Origin: Mariniphaga anaerophila
Lineage (GTDB): Bacteria; Bacteroidota; Bacteroidia; Bacteroidales; Prolixibacteraceae
DNA: 64,000 bases
NCBI RefSeq assembly: GCF_900129025.1
Contig: NZ_FQUM01000003.1
Location: 1-64,000 of the forward strand
Reading direction: 5' to 3'
The notes below the pieces were generated by a model. That model saw nothing but the letters and a program-made list of their open reading frames with translations. It was not told the origin of the DNA and did no database searches. The translations under genes and the position numbers were made by a program. Positions 17,819 through 26,151 of the stretch are shown piece by piece (the stretch's first letter is position 1; each line of letters begins with the position of its first letter).

Positions 17819-18637
17819 CTAATTGATATTTGTTTCTTGTTGTTCGTCGTAATTCAATAAATCGGCCACTGTGCCGTAAAATTTGTCCACTTCCCTTTTG
17901 TATTTACTTTCGGGATACTCGTCCACAAAAGAAAAATATTCATCGAGAGCGCTCGAAAGCCTTTCCTGCTTTTTATCTTCCACACTATTTATAGCGAGCA
18001 GGTATTTTGATTTCAGCAACATGTACATCAGTTCTTCACGATACTGGCTGTCGGGATATTCTTTCAAGCTGTTATTTAGCGCAACAACAGCGGCTTTGTA
18101 ATTTTCAAAATCGAAATACAACCTGGCATTCAAATAAGATTTGTAAACCAGCTTGTCCGTCAATTCGTCAATCAGCCTGTTGGCTTCATCAACCCTGTCG
18201 CTATACGGATAAAGGTTTATATATAACTGAAGAGATTCAATAGCCTCCCTGGTAACCGTTTGGTCGAGACGCGGCTTGGGCGACAGCAGGTAACTGCAAT
18301 AGCCAACCATAAACTGCGCTTCTTCGGAATACTGGCTTCCGGGAAACTCTTTCAACAAAGATTTAAAGTAGTGGGTTGCCATTAAATAATCACGCTGCCC
18401 CATCATACTCTTAGCATAATAGTAATATATCTGGTCGGCACGGCTGGTTCCGCGGTAGATATTTACCAGCTCCTGAAAAAGACTCCCTGCCCTAACGAAT
18501 TCGCCTTCTTCGTAGTACTCAACTGCTTTTTTCAATTTGAATTCGTAGTCGGTGCTTTTCAGAATTTTATTGTAATCACCACAAGCCGAAACGATCAGCG
18601 TGACAATTAATCCTATAACAAAAAATCTCTTTTTCAT
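17819..18637 (-). CDS. bamD: outer membrane assembly lipoprotein BamD
   Basis: The protein has 272 residues from the ATG at 18637, a lipoprotein with lipobox IVSAC (Cys19) and TPR-type repeats in the body (e.g. AVEYYEEGEFVRAGSLFQEL, MATHYFKSLLKEFPGSQYSE). BamD is the essential partner of BamA in barrel protein insertion. The open frame extends upstream to 18673, but a promoter -7 box at 18648-18655 puts the transcript start close to 18643. This leaves only the ATGs at 18643 and 18637 usable, with a very short or absent leader. Confidence 0.93.
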   Translation of the reverse strand: MKKRFFVIGLIVTLIVSACGDYNKILKSTDYEFKLKKAVEYYEEGEFVRAGSLFQELVNIYRGTSRADQIYYYYAKSMMGQRDYLMATHYFKSLLKEFPGSQYSEEAQFMVGYCSYLLSPKPRLDQTVTREAIESLQLYINLYPYSDRVDEANRLIDELTDKLVYKSYLNARLYFDFENYKAAVVALNNSLKEYPDSQYREELMYMLLKSKYLLAINSVEDKKQERLSSALDEYFSFVDEYPESKYKREVDKFYGTVADLLNYDEQQETNIN

Positions 18638-18647
18638 AAACATGGCG

Positions 18648-18655
18648 CAAAAATA
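18648..18655 (-). promoter_or_regulatory. -7 box of the bamD operon
   Basis: Minus-strand TATTTTTG, a full TAnnTTTG match, ending 10 bases before the bamD ATG at 18637. The -33 element is poor. It implies a nearly leaderless bamD message. Confidence 0.55.
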
Positions 18656-18701
18656 ACCTTTTTTTAAATACACATGTAGTCAATTAGATGAATTTAACAC
18701 A

Positions 18702-18732
18702 TTTGCCAAAGTTTTAAAAAAGTTTACATTTG
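18702..18732 (+). promoter_or_regulatory. promoter of the alpha-oxoamine synthase gene
   Basis: TTTG (18702-18705), exactly 19 bases, TACATTTG (18725-18732): a perfect Bacteroidota promoter. About 24 bases of leader precede the GTG start at 18761. Confidence 0.8.
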
Positions 18733-18760
18733 CAATCTTAAATCTTTAAACTTTCGAGAC

Positions 18761-20014
18761 GTGGATATATTTCAAAAATTCAGAGCTAACCAGGGAGACA
18801 TTGGTCAGCATATGAGTAAAATACACGGCTATTTTGCTTTCCCGAAACTGGAAGGTGAGATAAGTGCGCACATGAAGTTCAGAGGCAAGGAAGTACTTAC
18901 CTGGAGTTTAAACAATTACCTGGGGCTGGCAAACCACCCGGAGGTTAGAAAAGCAGACGCTGAGGCTGCTGCCCAGTATGGGATGGCTTACCCGATGGGG
19001 GCTCGGATGATGTCGGGACAGACATCGAAACACGAGCAGCTGGAACGGGAACTGGCGGCTTTTGTTGGAAAGCCGGACGCGTTTCTGCTTAACTATGGTT
19101 ACCAGGGAATGGTTTCTATTATTGATGCCATTTGCGGCCGAAACGATGTAATTGTTTATGACTCGGAAGCACACGCCTGCATTCTTGACGGTGTTCGTCT
19201 GCACATGGGGAAACGTTTTGTTTACCCTCACAACAACATGGAAAATCTTCGTAAACAGCTCGAAAGGGCAACCAGATTGGCGGAAAAACAAAAAGGCGGC
19301 ATTCTGGTAATTACCGAAGGTGTTTTCGGAATGGCCGGAGACCTTGGCAAGTTGGACGAAATTGTGAAGCTGAAAGACGAATTCGAATTCAGACTACTGG
19401 TTGACGATGCTCACGGTTTCGGAACCATGGGAAAAACAGGAGCCGGAACTCCCGAACATTTTGGGGTTGAAGATAAAGTAGATCTTCATTTCGGAACCTT
19501 TGCAAAATCAATGGCAGGAATCGGTGGCTTTGTTGCATGCGAAACCGACATTTGTTTTTACCTGAGGTACAATATGCGTTCGCAGACCTTTGCCAAATCA
19601 TTGCCAATGCCAATGGTTTTAGGTGCGCTGAAACGCCTGGACATGCTGCGCTCCATGCCGGAACTGAGAGAAAAATTATGGACTGTGGTTGATGCATTGC
19701 AATCCGGATTAAAAGCAGAAGGATTTGACCTCGGAAAAACCACTTCTCCGGTAACACCTGTTTACATGAAAGGAGGCCCGGCAGAAGCAACAAACCTGGT
19801 TTACGACCTACGCGAAAATTACAGCGTATTTTGTTCCATTGTTGTTTACCCGGTAATTCCGAAAGGCGAGCTTATTTTGCGACTCATTCCAACAGCCGTA
19901 CACACACTGGAAGACGTAAAAGTTACTTTGCATGCTTTTAACGAAGTACGCAAAAAACTGGAATCAGGAAAATACTCGAAAACCGAATTTGCAAAAGTAG
20001 AAGTTGACATGTAG
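18761..20014 (+). CDS. alpha-oxoamine synthase (serine palmitoyltransferase/KBL family)
   Basis: The 417-residue fold-type I PLP enzyme starts at a GTG. Active-site residues are in place: His138 in DSEAHAC, Asp215 and His218 in VDDAHGFG, and PLP Lys249 in GTFAKSMAGIGGF. The last motif is closer to serine palmitoyltransferase (GTFSKS...GGF) than to 2-amino-3-ketobutyrate CoA ligase (GTLxKA...GG), so a role in sphingolipid base synthesis is favoured, as many Bacteroidota make sphingolipids. No threonine dehydrogenase gene is adjacent. Substrate is not proven. Confidence 0.82.
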   Translation: MDIFQKFRANQGDIGQHMSKIHGYFAFPKLEGEISAHMKFRGKEVLTWSLNNYLGLANHPEVRKADAEAAAQYGMAYPMGARMMSGQTSKHEQLERELAAFVGKPDAFLLNYGYQGMVSIIDAICGRNDVIVYDSEAHACILDGVRLHMGKRFVYPHNNMENLRKQLERATRLAEKQKGGILVITEGVFGMAGDLGKLDEIVKLKDEFEFRLLVDDAHGFGTMGKTGAGTPEHFGVEDKVDLHFGTFAKSMAGIGGFVACETDICFYLRYNMRSQTFAKSLPMPMVLGALKRLDMLRSMPELREKLWTVVDALQSGLKAEGFDLGKTTSPVTPVYMKGGPAEATNLVYDLRENYSVFCSIVVYPVIPKGELILRLIPTAVHTLEDVKVTLHAFNEVRKKLESGKYSKTEFAKVEVDM

Positions 20015-20039
20015 TCAATTCTATTTTTCAAAAAGCATA

Positions 20040-20069
20040 AAAAAAGAGGCCTCAAAAAGCCTCTTTTTT
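20040..20069. terminator. bidirectional terminator
   Basis: AAAAAAGAGGC (20040-20050) and GCCTCTTTTTT (20059-20069), 11-bp stem with an 8-base loop, between the convergent synthase gene and trxB. The flanking A and T runs let it work on both strands. Confidence 0.85.
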
Positions 20070-20087
20070 ATTTGCGTCAATATTTTG

Positions 20088-21089
20088 TTATGAATTCTTT
20101 TCAGAAAGATAACGTTCTGTATCGATAGCCGCCATGCACCCCGATCCAGCAGCAGTAACAGCCTGCCGGTAAATTGAATCCTGCACATCGCCACAGGCAA
20201 AAACGCCCGGAATGTTTGTTTTCGACGTTCCCGGAATCGTTTTGATGTAACCCACGCTGTCAGTATCAAGATAATCTTTGAAAATGTCGGAATTGGGTTT
20301 GTGCCCAATAGCCAGGAAAAAGCCATCAATTTTAATTTTCACTTCTTCTTCGCCTTCTTCCCCTTTATTTTTAGTCAACACAGCTCCTTCAACAACACCA
20401 TTCTCACCCACAAGTCCTTTGGTCTGATGTTTCCACAGCACTTCAATATTTGGTGTTTTGGCTACTCGTTCTGCCATCACTTTGGAAGCACGAAGCTCAT
20501 CGCGCCGCACAATCATGTAAACTTTATTACACAAACCGGCAAGATAAATGGCCTCTTCGGCAGCGGTGTCTCCACCTCCAACAACTGCAACATCTTTTCC
20601 GCGATAGAAGAAACCGTCGCATGTAGCACATGCTGAAACGCCACCTCCGGCATATTTCGTTTCGTCTTCCAGTCCCAGATATTTTGCAGTAGCCCCGGTT
20701 GCAATAATCACTGATTCTGCTTCAATCAGTTTTTTGTCGTCAACCCATACTTTGTGAACATCGCCTGAGAAATCAACTTTGGTTGCCAGTCCCCAACGGA
20801 TATCAGTACCAAACCGTTCGGCTTGCTTTTTCAAATCTTCCATCATCACCGGCCCGGTAATTCCTTCGGGATAGCCCGGGAAGTTTTCTACCTCAGTAGT
20901 AGTGGTTAGCTGTCCTCCGGGCTGAAGGCCTTCGTACATTACGGGGCTGAGATTTGCCCGGGCTGCATAAATTGCAGCAGTGTATCCGGCAGGTCCTGAC
21001 CCTATTATCAAACATTTTACGCGCTCAACATCAACGGGATTTGTTGAGTTGCTTTCATTTTTTTCGTTAATATCAAGTGGTTTAAACAT
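20088..21089 (-). CDS. trxB: thioredoxin reductase
   Basis: The protein has 333 residues from the ATG at 21089. The open frame runs to 21152, but the -7 box at 21112-21119 would lie inside it, so the later start is chosen. FAD site GSGPAGYTAA at about residue 30, the redox pair CATC (Cys154 and Cys157), NADPH site GGGDTAAEEA, and a C-terminal FACGDVQD that contacts FAD. It reduces thioredoxin with NADPH. A polar N-terminal extension of about 20 residues is slightly longer than usual. Confidence 0.96.
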   Translation of the reverse strand: MFKPLDINEKNESNSTNPVDVERVKCLIIGSGPAGYTAAIYAARANLSPVMYEGLQPGGQLTTTTEVENFPGYPEGITGPVMMEDLKKQAERFGTDIRWGLATKVDFSGDVHKVWVDDKKLIEAESVIIATGATAKYLGLEDETKYAGGGVSACATCDGFFYRGKDVAVVGGGDTAAEEAIYLAGLCNKVYMIVRRDELRASKVMAERVAKTPNIEVLWKHQTKGLVGENGVVEGAVLTKNKGEEGEEEVKIKIDGFFLAIGHKPNSDIFKDYLDTDSVGYIKTIPGTSKTNIPGVFACGDVQDSIYRQAVTAAGSGCMAAIDTERYLSEKNS

Positions 21090-21111
21090 ATCAGTGTATT
21101 TTTTTGATGTG

Positions 21112-21119
21112 CAAAAGTA
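21112..21119 (-). promoter_or_regulatory. -7 box of trxB
   Basis: Minus-strand TACTTTTG (TAnnTTTG). It is 22 bases from the chosen ATG. No clear -33 TTTG at 19-21 bases. Confidence 0.5.
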
Positions 21120-21272
21120 TAAAACATCCGGATTGATACACAACAAAATCAATCAATAAAAATGAAGCATGGATAGAACAAAACTATAATAGGTTAATAA
21201 CTTTATTCTTTAATTTCATCAAAAAAGTTTTGCAGAACAGATTTCAACTATTACTTTTGCAGTCGATTTTTT

Positions 21273-21346
21273 CGGGGTGTGGCGCAGTTGGCTAGCGCAC
21301 TTGCATGGGGTGCAAGGGGTCGGAAGTTCGAGTCTTCTCACCCCGA
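21273..21346 (+). tRNA. tRNA-Pro (GGG)
   Basis: Cloverleaf read directly: acceptor CGGGGTG/CACCCCG, D stem GCGC/GCGC, anticodon stem CTTGC/GCAAG with loop ATGGGGT (anticodon GGG), T arm GGAAG-TTCGAGT-CTTCT, discriminator A at 21346. CCA is not encoded; CAA follows. It marks the left edge of the accessory block. Confidence 0.96.
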
Positions 21347-21350
21347 CAAT

Positions 21351-21390
21351 AAAAAAAGAGGCCGTCTCAAAAGAGACAGTCTCTTTTTTT
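21351..21390 (+). terminator. terminator of tRNA-Pro, GAGGC..GTCTC type
   Basis: 18-base arms around an AAAA loop with two imperfect pairs, beginning with seven A and ending with seven T. Its core GAGGCCGTCTC-AAAA-GAGACAGTCTC is nearly the same as that of the hairpin at 58471-58520, so the two belong to one repeat family. Confidence 0.8.
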
Positions 21391-21406
21391 GTGAGCTCGG
21401 AACCAG

Positions 21407-21744
21407 CTATTTCCCCAATACTTTTTTTAAGAAATCATTCTCTATTTGAGGCTGACCAACTTTTTTAAAAAGGGCATCTTTTTCTTTTTCATCATCGCCT
21501 TTGGTAACGCCTTTTTCAAAAACGCTATTGGCATTAGCTAAAAATTGACTTTTCCTTGTCGAAATCTGATTCGGGTGAAGCTCATACTTTTTCCCGATTT
21601 CTTGAATCGTCTCTCGTTCTTGTAAGGCTTCAAGAACTACTTTCGTTTTAAATCCTGAGGTGTAAGTTTTTCTTCTTTTCATAACAACAAGTTTATTAAT
21701 TTTCTAATTATGCTTGTTGTCTAATTTTTGGGGATAATTATACA
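21407..21744 (-). mobile_element. IS3-family remnant: orfA kept, orfB lost
   Basis: orfA (21407-21682, 91 residues) starts MKRRKTYTSGFKTKVVLEAL and has the HTH/leucine-zipper plan of IS3-family transposase subunit A. Near its end is an A7-G run (A AAA AAG), the usual -1 frameshift site leading into orfB, but the integrase orfB is absent: only 16 bases separate the orfA stop from the tRNA-Pro hairpin. Two residues look like damage relative to the usual motif (TRKSQ where W is common, GQPQ where GQLQ is common). Upstream, to about 21744, is a plausible IS end starting TGTATAATTATCCCC on the minus strand. The element cannot move on its own. Confidence 0.78.
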
Positions 21745-22034
21745 ATGTGCCATCAGGAAACACTGGCACAAATCAAATCGATTTTTTTACCTTAGACCTA
21801 CGTAGTAGGATAGATACATTTTAAAAGCAAAAACAGTCCAAATTAATACATAAGACTTATTATAGACCTCGAGATTTGTTTTATTATAACAAAAGCCCAC
21901 TATGTCAGGAGAAATACCATCCATAAGTGAGCTTTACTAAACAATTTACTAACTAAACATAGGAACACCGAGTGTTATTTGAATAACTCTTTAAGCGTTT
22001 AACTCATCTAAACTAGCTTTTTTATTTTTAAAAT
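21745..22034. other. intergenic, no gene seen
   Basis: About 290 A/T-rich bases between the IS3 remnant and the oxidoreductase gene. An imperfect dyad (GAGTGTTATT..AATAACTC, 21970-21989) lies past the stop of the oxidoreductase gene and may terminate the left locus, but it has no T tract. Nothing else is supported. Confidence 0.4.
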
Positions 22035-23375
22035 TCAGACTACCGGAACCTTCCAAGGATCCCTGTATTTTGTTTGTAAGTATTTACTAGCTTTGGAATT
22101 ATCCATTATTTCTCTTGTTGTTGGATTATATGACACACAAGAACCGAACCGATATGAGATATTCCCCAAGTGGGCCAAAATTGTGGCAAACGCCCCTTTT
22201 TCAACAGGACTGTTCGTATTTTTTGATTGCTCCCGAATACACTGACACCAATTGCTCGCATGTGCTTCGATACCTCCATCTTCAAATTTCCCTTTGAAAA
22301 GAATGGCCTCTGCCAATGGATCCCTTTCCTGATTTAACTCAGGAATCAGTTCATACCCTTCGCGGTTGCAGACTAGAGTTGCTTTACTTCCAATCCAGGC
22401 CACACCCTGGTTTCGATTATACAATTTAGCAACTTGCTGGGTCCATTCGATATGAAAGTTATCGTACTTAAAAATAGTTGTCTGGCAACTTGGCGTTTCA
22501 TTAAAACTTTCCGGATGTTTATATGCCGAAGAAAAAACAGATTCAGGATAAGTTCTGTTATTCATTCCCAAGGCTTCTAATCCGTCAAATGCAGAATCAA
22601 TCCAGTGAACTCCCCAGTCGGTTTGCTGGCCACCACCATAGTCCCAAAATGTACGCCAACTCCAGTAACGATGATTATTAAATGGTCGTTTGGGTGCCGG
22701 GCCTAACCACATCTCGTAATCAATATAATCAGGAACCTGCGTATCCTGTACTTTTGCAACTGGATCGGTTGGTTCGTTTATCCACAGTTGAACTTTGTAA
22801 ACATCGCCAAGAACACCGGTTTTTAATATTTCGTTTGCTTTCTGGAAATAACGTTGGCTGGTTTGCCATAAACCGGTAGTTACTATTCCGTTGTATTTAT
22901 TCTGCAAATCAATCAGTAAATTGCATTCCTCAATTGAGTTTGCTACAGGTTTTTCAATGTAAATTGCTTTCCCTGCTTTTAAGGCTTCTGCAAAAATATA
23001 TGTATGCCAATGATCGGGAGTGGCAATAATTACTCCATGAATATCTTTGTTATTCAGCAGTTTTCTGAAGTCTGAATATAACTGCATTTGTGATGTTTGC
23101 TCCGGGTAATCTTTTTTTAAACGCGCAGCCTGCTCTTCAAGTCGGAGCTGGTTGACGTCGCACAGCCCCAAACAATGAACCAACGGATTATCCGTAAGCG
23201 CTCCCTGCAAGTCGCGGCATCCCATCCCTACTCCAATAACTCCGAGATTAATTTTTTGATTTGAAGAATTTTGAGCAACACTTTGTACTGCTTTTGCCGG
23301 AATGACAGACGACAATCCTATTCCAGCTGTTAACGCAGAAGTCTTTTTTAAGAACTCTCTTCTATTGGTATTCAT
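22035..23375 (-). CDS. Gfo/Idh/MocA family oxidoreductase with Tat-type signal
   Basis: The 446-residue protein begins MNTNRREFLKKTSALTAGIG, a twin-arginine type signal (RREFLKK) predicting export in folded, cofactor-loaded form. A Rossmann motif GVIGVGMGCRD starts near residue 45, and the catalytic-type motif is IYIEKPVA. The family uses tightly bound or free NAD(P) to oxidise sugar hydroxyls, often at C3. It is the last gene of the left SusCD locus, right after the DUF1080 protein. The pair fits oxidation of a glycoside to a 3-keto form followed by cleavage of the keto-glycoside (inference from family knowledge and context). Confidence 0.9.
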   Translation of the reverse strand: MNTNRREFLKKTSALTAGIGLSSVIPAKAVQSVAQNSSNQKINLGVIGVGMGCRDLQGALTDNPLVHCLGLCDVNQLRLEEQAARLKKDYPEQTSQMQLYSDFRKLLNNKDIHGVIIATPDHWHTYIFAEALKAGKAIYIEKPVANSIEECNLLIDLQNKYNGIVTTGLWQTSQRYFQKANEILKTGVLGDVYKVQLWINEPTDPVAKVQDTQVPDYIDYEMWLGPAPKRPFNNHRYWSWRTFWDYGGGQQTDWGVHWIDSAFDGLEALGMNNRTYPESVFSSAYKHPESFNETPSCQTTIFKYDNFHIEWTQQVAKLYNRNQGVAWIGSKATLVCNREGYELIPELNQERDPLAEAILFKGKFEDGGIEAHASNWCQCIREQSKNTNSPVEKGAFATILAHLGNISYRFGSCVSYNPTTREIMDNSKASKYLQTKYRDPWKVPVV

Positions 23376-23406
23376 GATATTGAATTTTAAATTAAGACAG
23401 AATTTC

Positions 23407-24150
23407 CTATAAGTTTCTGATCCAAATGTTTCTATAAGCTACTTTTGTTCCATGGTCTTGAAGGAAAAGAGGCAAACGACCATGTGGCTCGTATTTTGGT
23501 AAGCCTACATAAGGTGTATGTCCTTTAAGAATGAAATTATTCTGAATCAGAATTCCATTCAAAACAACAGTAATCATAGCCGGAGATTCAAACTGATCGT
23601 TTGTGCCAAACCGAGGAGCTTTGTAATAGATGTCATAAACTTGCCATTCTCCGTTTTTCGTATAAGCATTAACTGCCGGGGCACTTTGTTTGTAAATACT
23701 CCCGACCATGCCGTTTACATAGGTTTCGTTGTTATCGCCATCCAGCACCTGAACTTCGTAGCGACGTTGAAGCATGATGCCGCTATTTCCCCTGTTTTGT
23801 CCGTGATAATTTTCCGGATCGGGCGATCTGAACTCAATATGTAATTGGCAATCGCCAAAGAATTCCTTAGTAATAATGCCACCTGTTCCAGGTTCTACCT
23901 GTAGTGTTCCATCAACAATTTTCCACTCAACTGGGGCACCGTTTTCAGATGTCCATTTCGAGAAATCGCTTCCATCGAATAATACAATTGCGTCGGAAGG
24001 GGCACTGCCATTTATTCCGGGCTTCACTTTTTGAGGTGCCGGATAATACCACTCTGTACTCTCGGGCGGCCATTCACCACTATCTTGGGCATGCAATTGA
24101 AAAGAAAAGCAGAATAAGAACGTCAGAAAAAATAAAATTAATTGTTTCAT
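23407..24150 (-). CDS. DUF1080 protein (3-keto-disaccharide hydrolase type)
   Basis: The 247-residue exported protein has a signal of about 21 residues (ends QLHA), then a single concanavalin-like DUF1080 domain with FDGSDFSKW, NSGIMLQRRYEVQVLD and a C-terminal VAYRNIWIRNL. Members of this family act on 3-keto-glycosides and are often found with Gfo/Idh/MocA enzymes. Here it lies 31 bases upstream of such an oxidoreductase gene on the same strand. It is the only candidate glycoside-cleaving enzyme in the left locus. Confidence 0.88.
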   Translation of the reverse strand: MKQLILFFLTFLFCFSFQLHAQDSGEWPPESTEWYYPAPQKVKPGINGSAPSDAIVLFDGSDFSKWTSENGAPVEWKIVDGTLQVEPGTGGIITKEFFGDCQLHIEFRSPDPENYHGQNRGNSGIMLQRRYEVQVLDGDNNETYVNGMVGSIYKQSAPAVNAYTKNGEWQVYDIYYKAPRFGTNDQFESPAMITVVLNGILIQNNFILKGHTPYVGLPKYEPHGRLPLFLQDHGTKVAYRNIWIRNL

Positions 24151-24258
24151 AAATTTGATTGTAAATATTGATAATAAAAAGATTGTGTGTTAGACACCTA
24201 ATATTCTGACTTAAATTATTTTACCTTCATGGTCAAGAAGTATAAGATTCGAACAGGG

Positions 24259-24290
24259 GTAAGTATCCGGGATAATTCCCGGATACATTA
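24259..24290 (-). other. strong hairpin between susE-like and DUF1080 genes
   Basis: Perfect 10-bp stem GTATCCGGGA (24263-24272) and TCCCGGATAC (24277-24286) with a TAAT loop, extendable by GTAA/TTAC-like pairs. No T tract on either strand, so it is more likely an RNA-stabilising or processing element than a terminator. It sits in the 222-base gap that separates the surface-protein genes from the two enzyme genes. Confidence 0.6.
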
Positions 24291-24372
24291 CTTCATTGAT
24301 TTTGTTGGTTTATTGGATATTTCAGTGAAATAAAATGTTCTTGCAATAAAAAATTTATCATCGGTTTATCAT

Positions 24373-26121
24373 TTAATTCTTGGTCATTGAATAAGTGTAT
24401 CCGACCGGGGCAAGCAGCAAACGAATGGTATAATTTCCAGCCTCAGAAACATTAATATCAGAACCACCAAGTTCAAGAGAACCGTCGGCATTCGTATCTC
24501 CAAAATTCACTGCCCAATCATCGTTGGCACGAAACTTAATTAAGCCTTCAGTGAGATCGGTTGTGATCTCCCAGGTGTAGGTTCCTTTATATTGATCACC
24601 ACTCAGCGGAAGAAGTGTCATGTTTTGGTCGGTATCCCAGCCACCAGCAGTTGCCGAACCAATTAGGCCCCAGTCTGTTTTTTCGGTTTGCGTTGTACCG
24701 TCTGAGAAATTGATGGCAACCCGGTAAAAACCGTCTTCATTAACCTTAAGGTCTTGGGCATTGTTCTGAGTAATTTTATCCGAAGTCCCTTCGGTTAATC
24801 CCCAACCACCATCCCAACTGCGGGTTGGTAAAAACTTGTAGCCCCAACTGTCAGTGGTGATATAAGAAAATACCTGATAAGTGTTGTCGCCAATATAAGT
24901 GAAAGGTATTGCTTTGTCCATGTCGCCATCGGCAACCGTCGACCCACCTATCAAATAAATCTCATCGGTAACTGTTACCATTTTCCCATTGAGGTTGACA
25001 TACACAACATTTGTCGCATTATCGCCCGTGTAATTGAAATTACCGCCGTCCCCCTGACTGCAGTTGCCAATATATTTCAGATCCTCGGTAGCTGCAATTC
25101 CATTGTCCCAACTGCCGATATTCGGAAAGAATTTGAACTCGGCGTTGTTTCTGTCATTCCTAAAATTAACAACCCCGGCATTTACTTTTGCCGATAATCC
25201 ATTTAACAAAATTGCCTGGTCGATTAACCAGCCGCTGCTTCCTTCGATATCCGCAATGGCATCGCCCACAATGTAAAGAGGTAAGATCCAATTACTGGTT
25301 TCAAAACAAAAAACATTGCTCGGATATTCAACTGAAATACTATTGGTAAAAGCTCGCACCGTCCACTTAAAAGAACCATAGCTGTACTCTTCTTTGTCGA
25401 AAAGTTGGTACCATTCTTCATGGGTTTTAGTGACTTTGTTATCGAGTCCCGAATTATTAGACAGAATCGAGATTACTGGCTTCGAAAAATCACCGGTAAC
25501 TTCATCGATTAGCACCTGGTATTTTACGTCCTCATTTTCGTTGGTCGCGCTGGCCTTCTCCCAACTGAAAATATATTCTTCAGTGGCGTTGTTGCCATCA
25601 ATAAGCATATAGCTGTTATCGACAGGAAAGATCAACTCATTTTTAGAAACGCCATTTGAACTGGTCGAGATCAGGATTGTGTGCTTGACCCGAGCACTTA
25701 CGATATTTGGCGAACCATTATTTGCAAAAACAGTCCAGGCTGCTGCAGCAAATCCATCGTTCGAACTTATTGATGTGGCAAGATCGTGTAACTCCTGGTG
25801 TGTTAGCGAAGCTACGTTTGTACTTCCATTGCTATTCGATTCTTTTGAAAATACTGGATTGGAAAAATCACCGTCAACATTGTCAAAAAGTATAGTATAA
25901 GTGATCGCACTTCCTAATCCTGAAGTTGTCGCTTCCCAGTCGAAATCAATCGATTCGTTTGGAGTTCCCAAGTTTAAAATTAGAGAATCGTTTGTAGCAG
26001 GGCTTATTAGCTGGAAATTTAGCATTTTTTCGCCATTGACATCAAAAAAATCAAGGTCTTTTGCACAAGCCGTGAATAAAACGATGAACATCATCAGTAT
26101 ATATTGATTTAAATTTTTCAT
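24373..26121 (-). CDS. SusE/SusF-like surface glycan-binding lipoprotein
   Basis: The 582-residue lipoprotein has lipobox LFTAC. Two SusE-type N-terminal repeats are visible, each with a D/S-W-E start and a GDFS-x-PV end (IDFDWEAT...GDFSNPV, YIFSWEKA...GDFSKPV). The C-terminal half has repeated SusF-like modules (IYLIGGSTVADGD..., WGLIGSATAGGWD...) that in relatives bind starch-like glycans. It should sit on the outer surface with the SusCD pair and capture ligand. Length is within the SusE/F range. Confidence 0.85.
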   Translation of the reverse strand: MKNLNQYILMMFIVLFTACAKDLDFFDVNGEKMLNFQLISPATNDSLILNLGTPNESIDFDWEATTSGLGSAITYTILFDNVDGDFSNPVFSKESNSNGSTNVASLTHQELHDLATSISSNDGFAAAAWTVFANNGSPNIVSARVKHTILISTSSNGVSKNELIFPVDNSYMLIDGNNATEEYIFSWEKASATNENEDVKYQVLIDEVTGDFSKPVISILSNNSGLDNKVTKTHEEWYQLFDKEEYSYGSFKWTVRAFTNSISVEYPSNVFCFETSNWILPLYIVGDAIADIEGSSGWLIDQAILLNGLSAKVNAGVVNFRNDRNNAEFKFFPNIGSWDNGIAATEDLKYIGNCSQGDGGNFNYTGDNATNVVYVNLNGKMVTVTDEIYLIGGSTVADGDMDKAIPFTYIGDNTYQVFSYITTDSWGYKFLPTRSWDGGWGLTEGTSDKITQNNAQDLKVNEDGFYRVAINFSDGTTQTEKTDWGLIGSATAGGWDTDQNMTLLPLSGDQYKGTYTWEITTDLTEGLIKFRANDDWAVNFGDTNADGSLELGGSDINVSEAGNYTIRLLLAPVGYTYSMTKN

Positions 26122-26151
26122 AAACTTAGTTTTAAGAATGTATCTTGGTTA

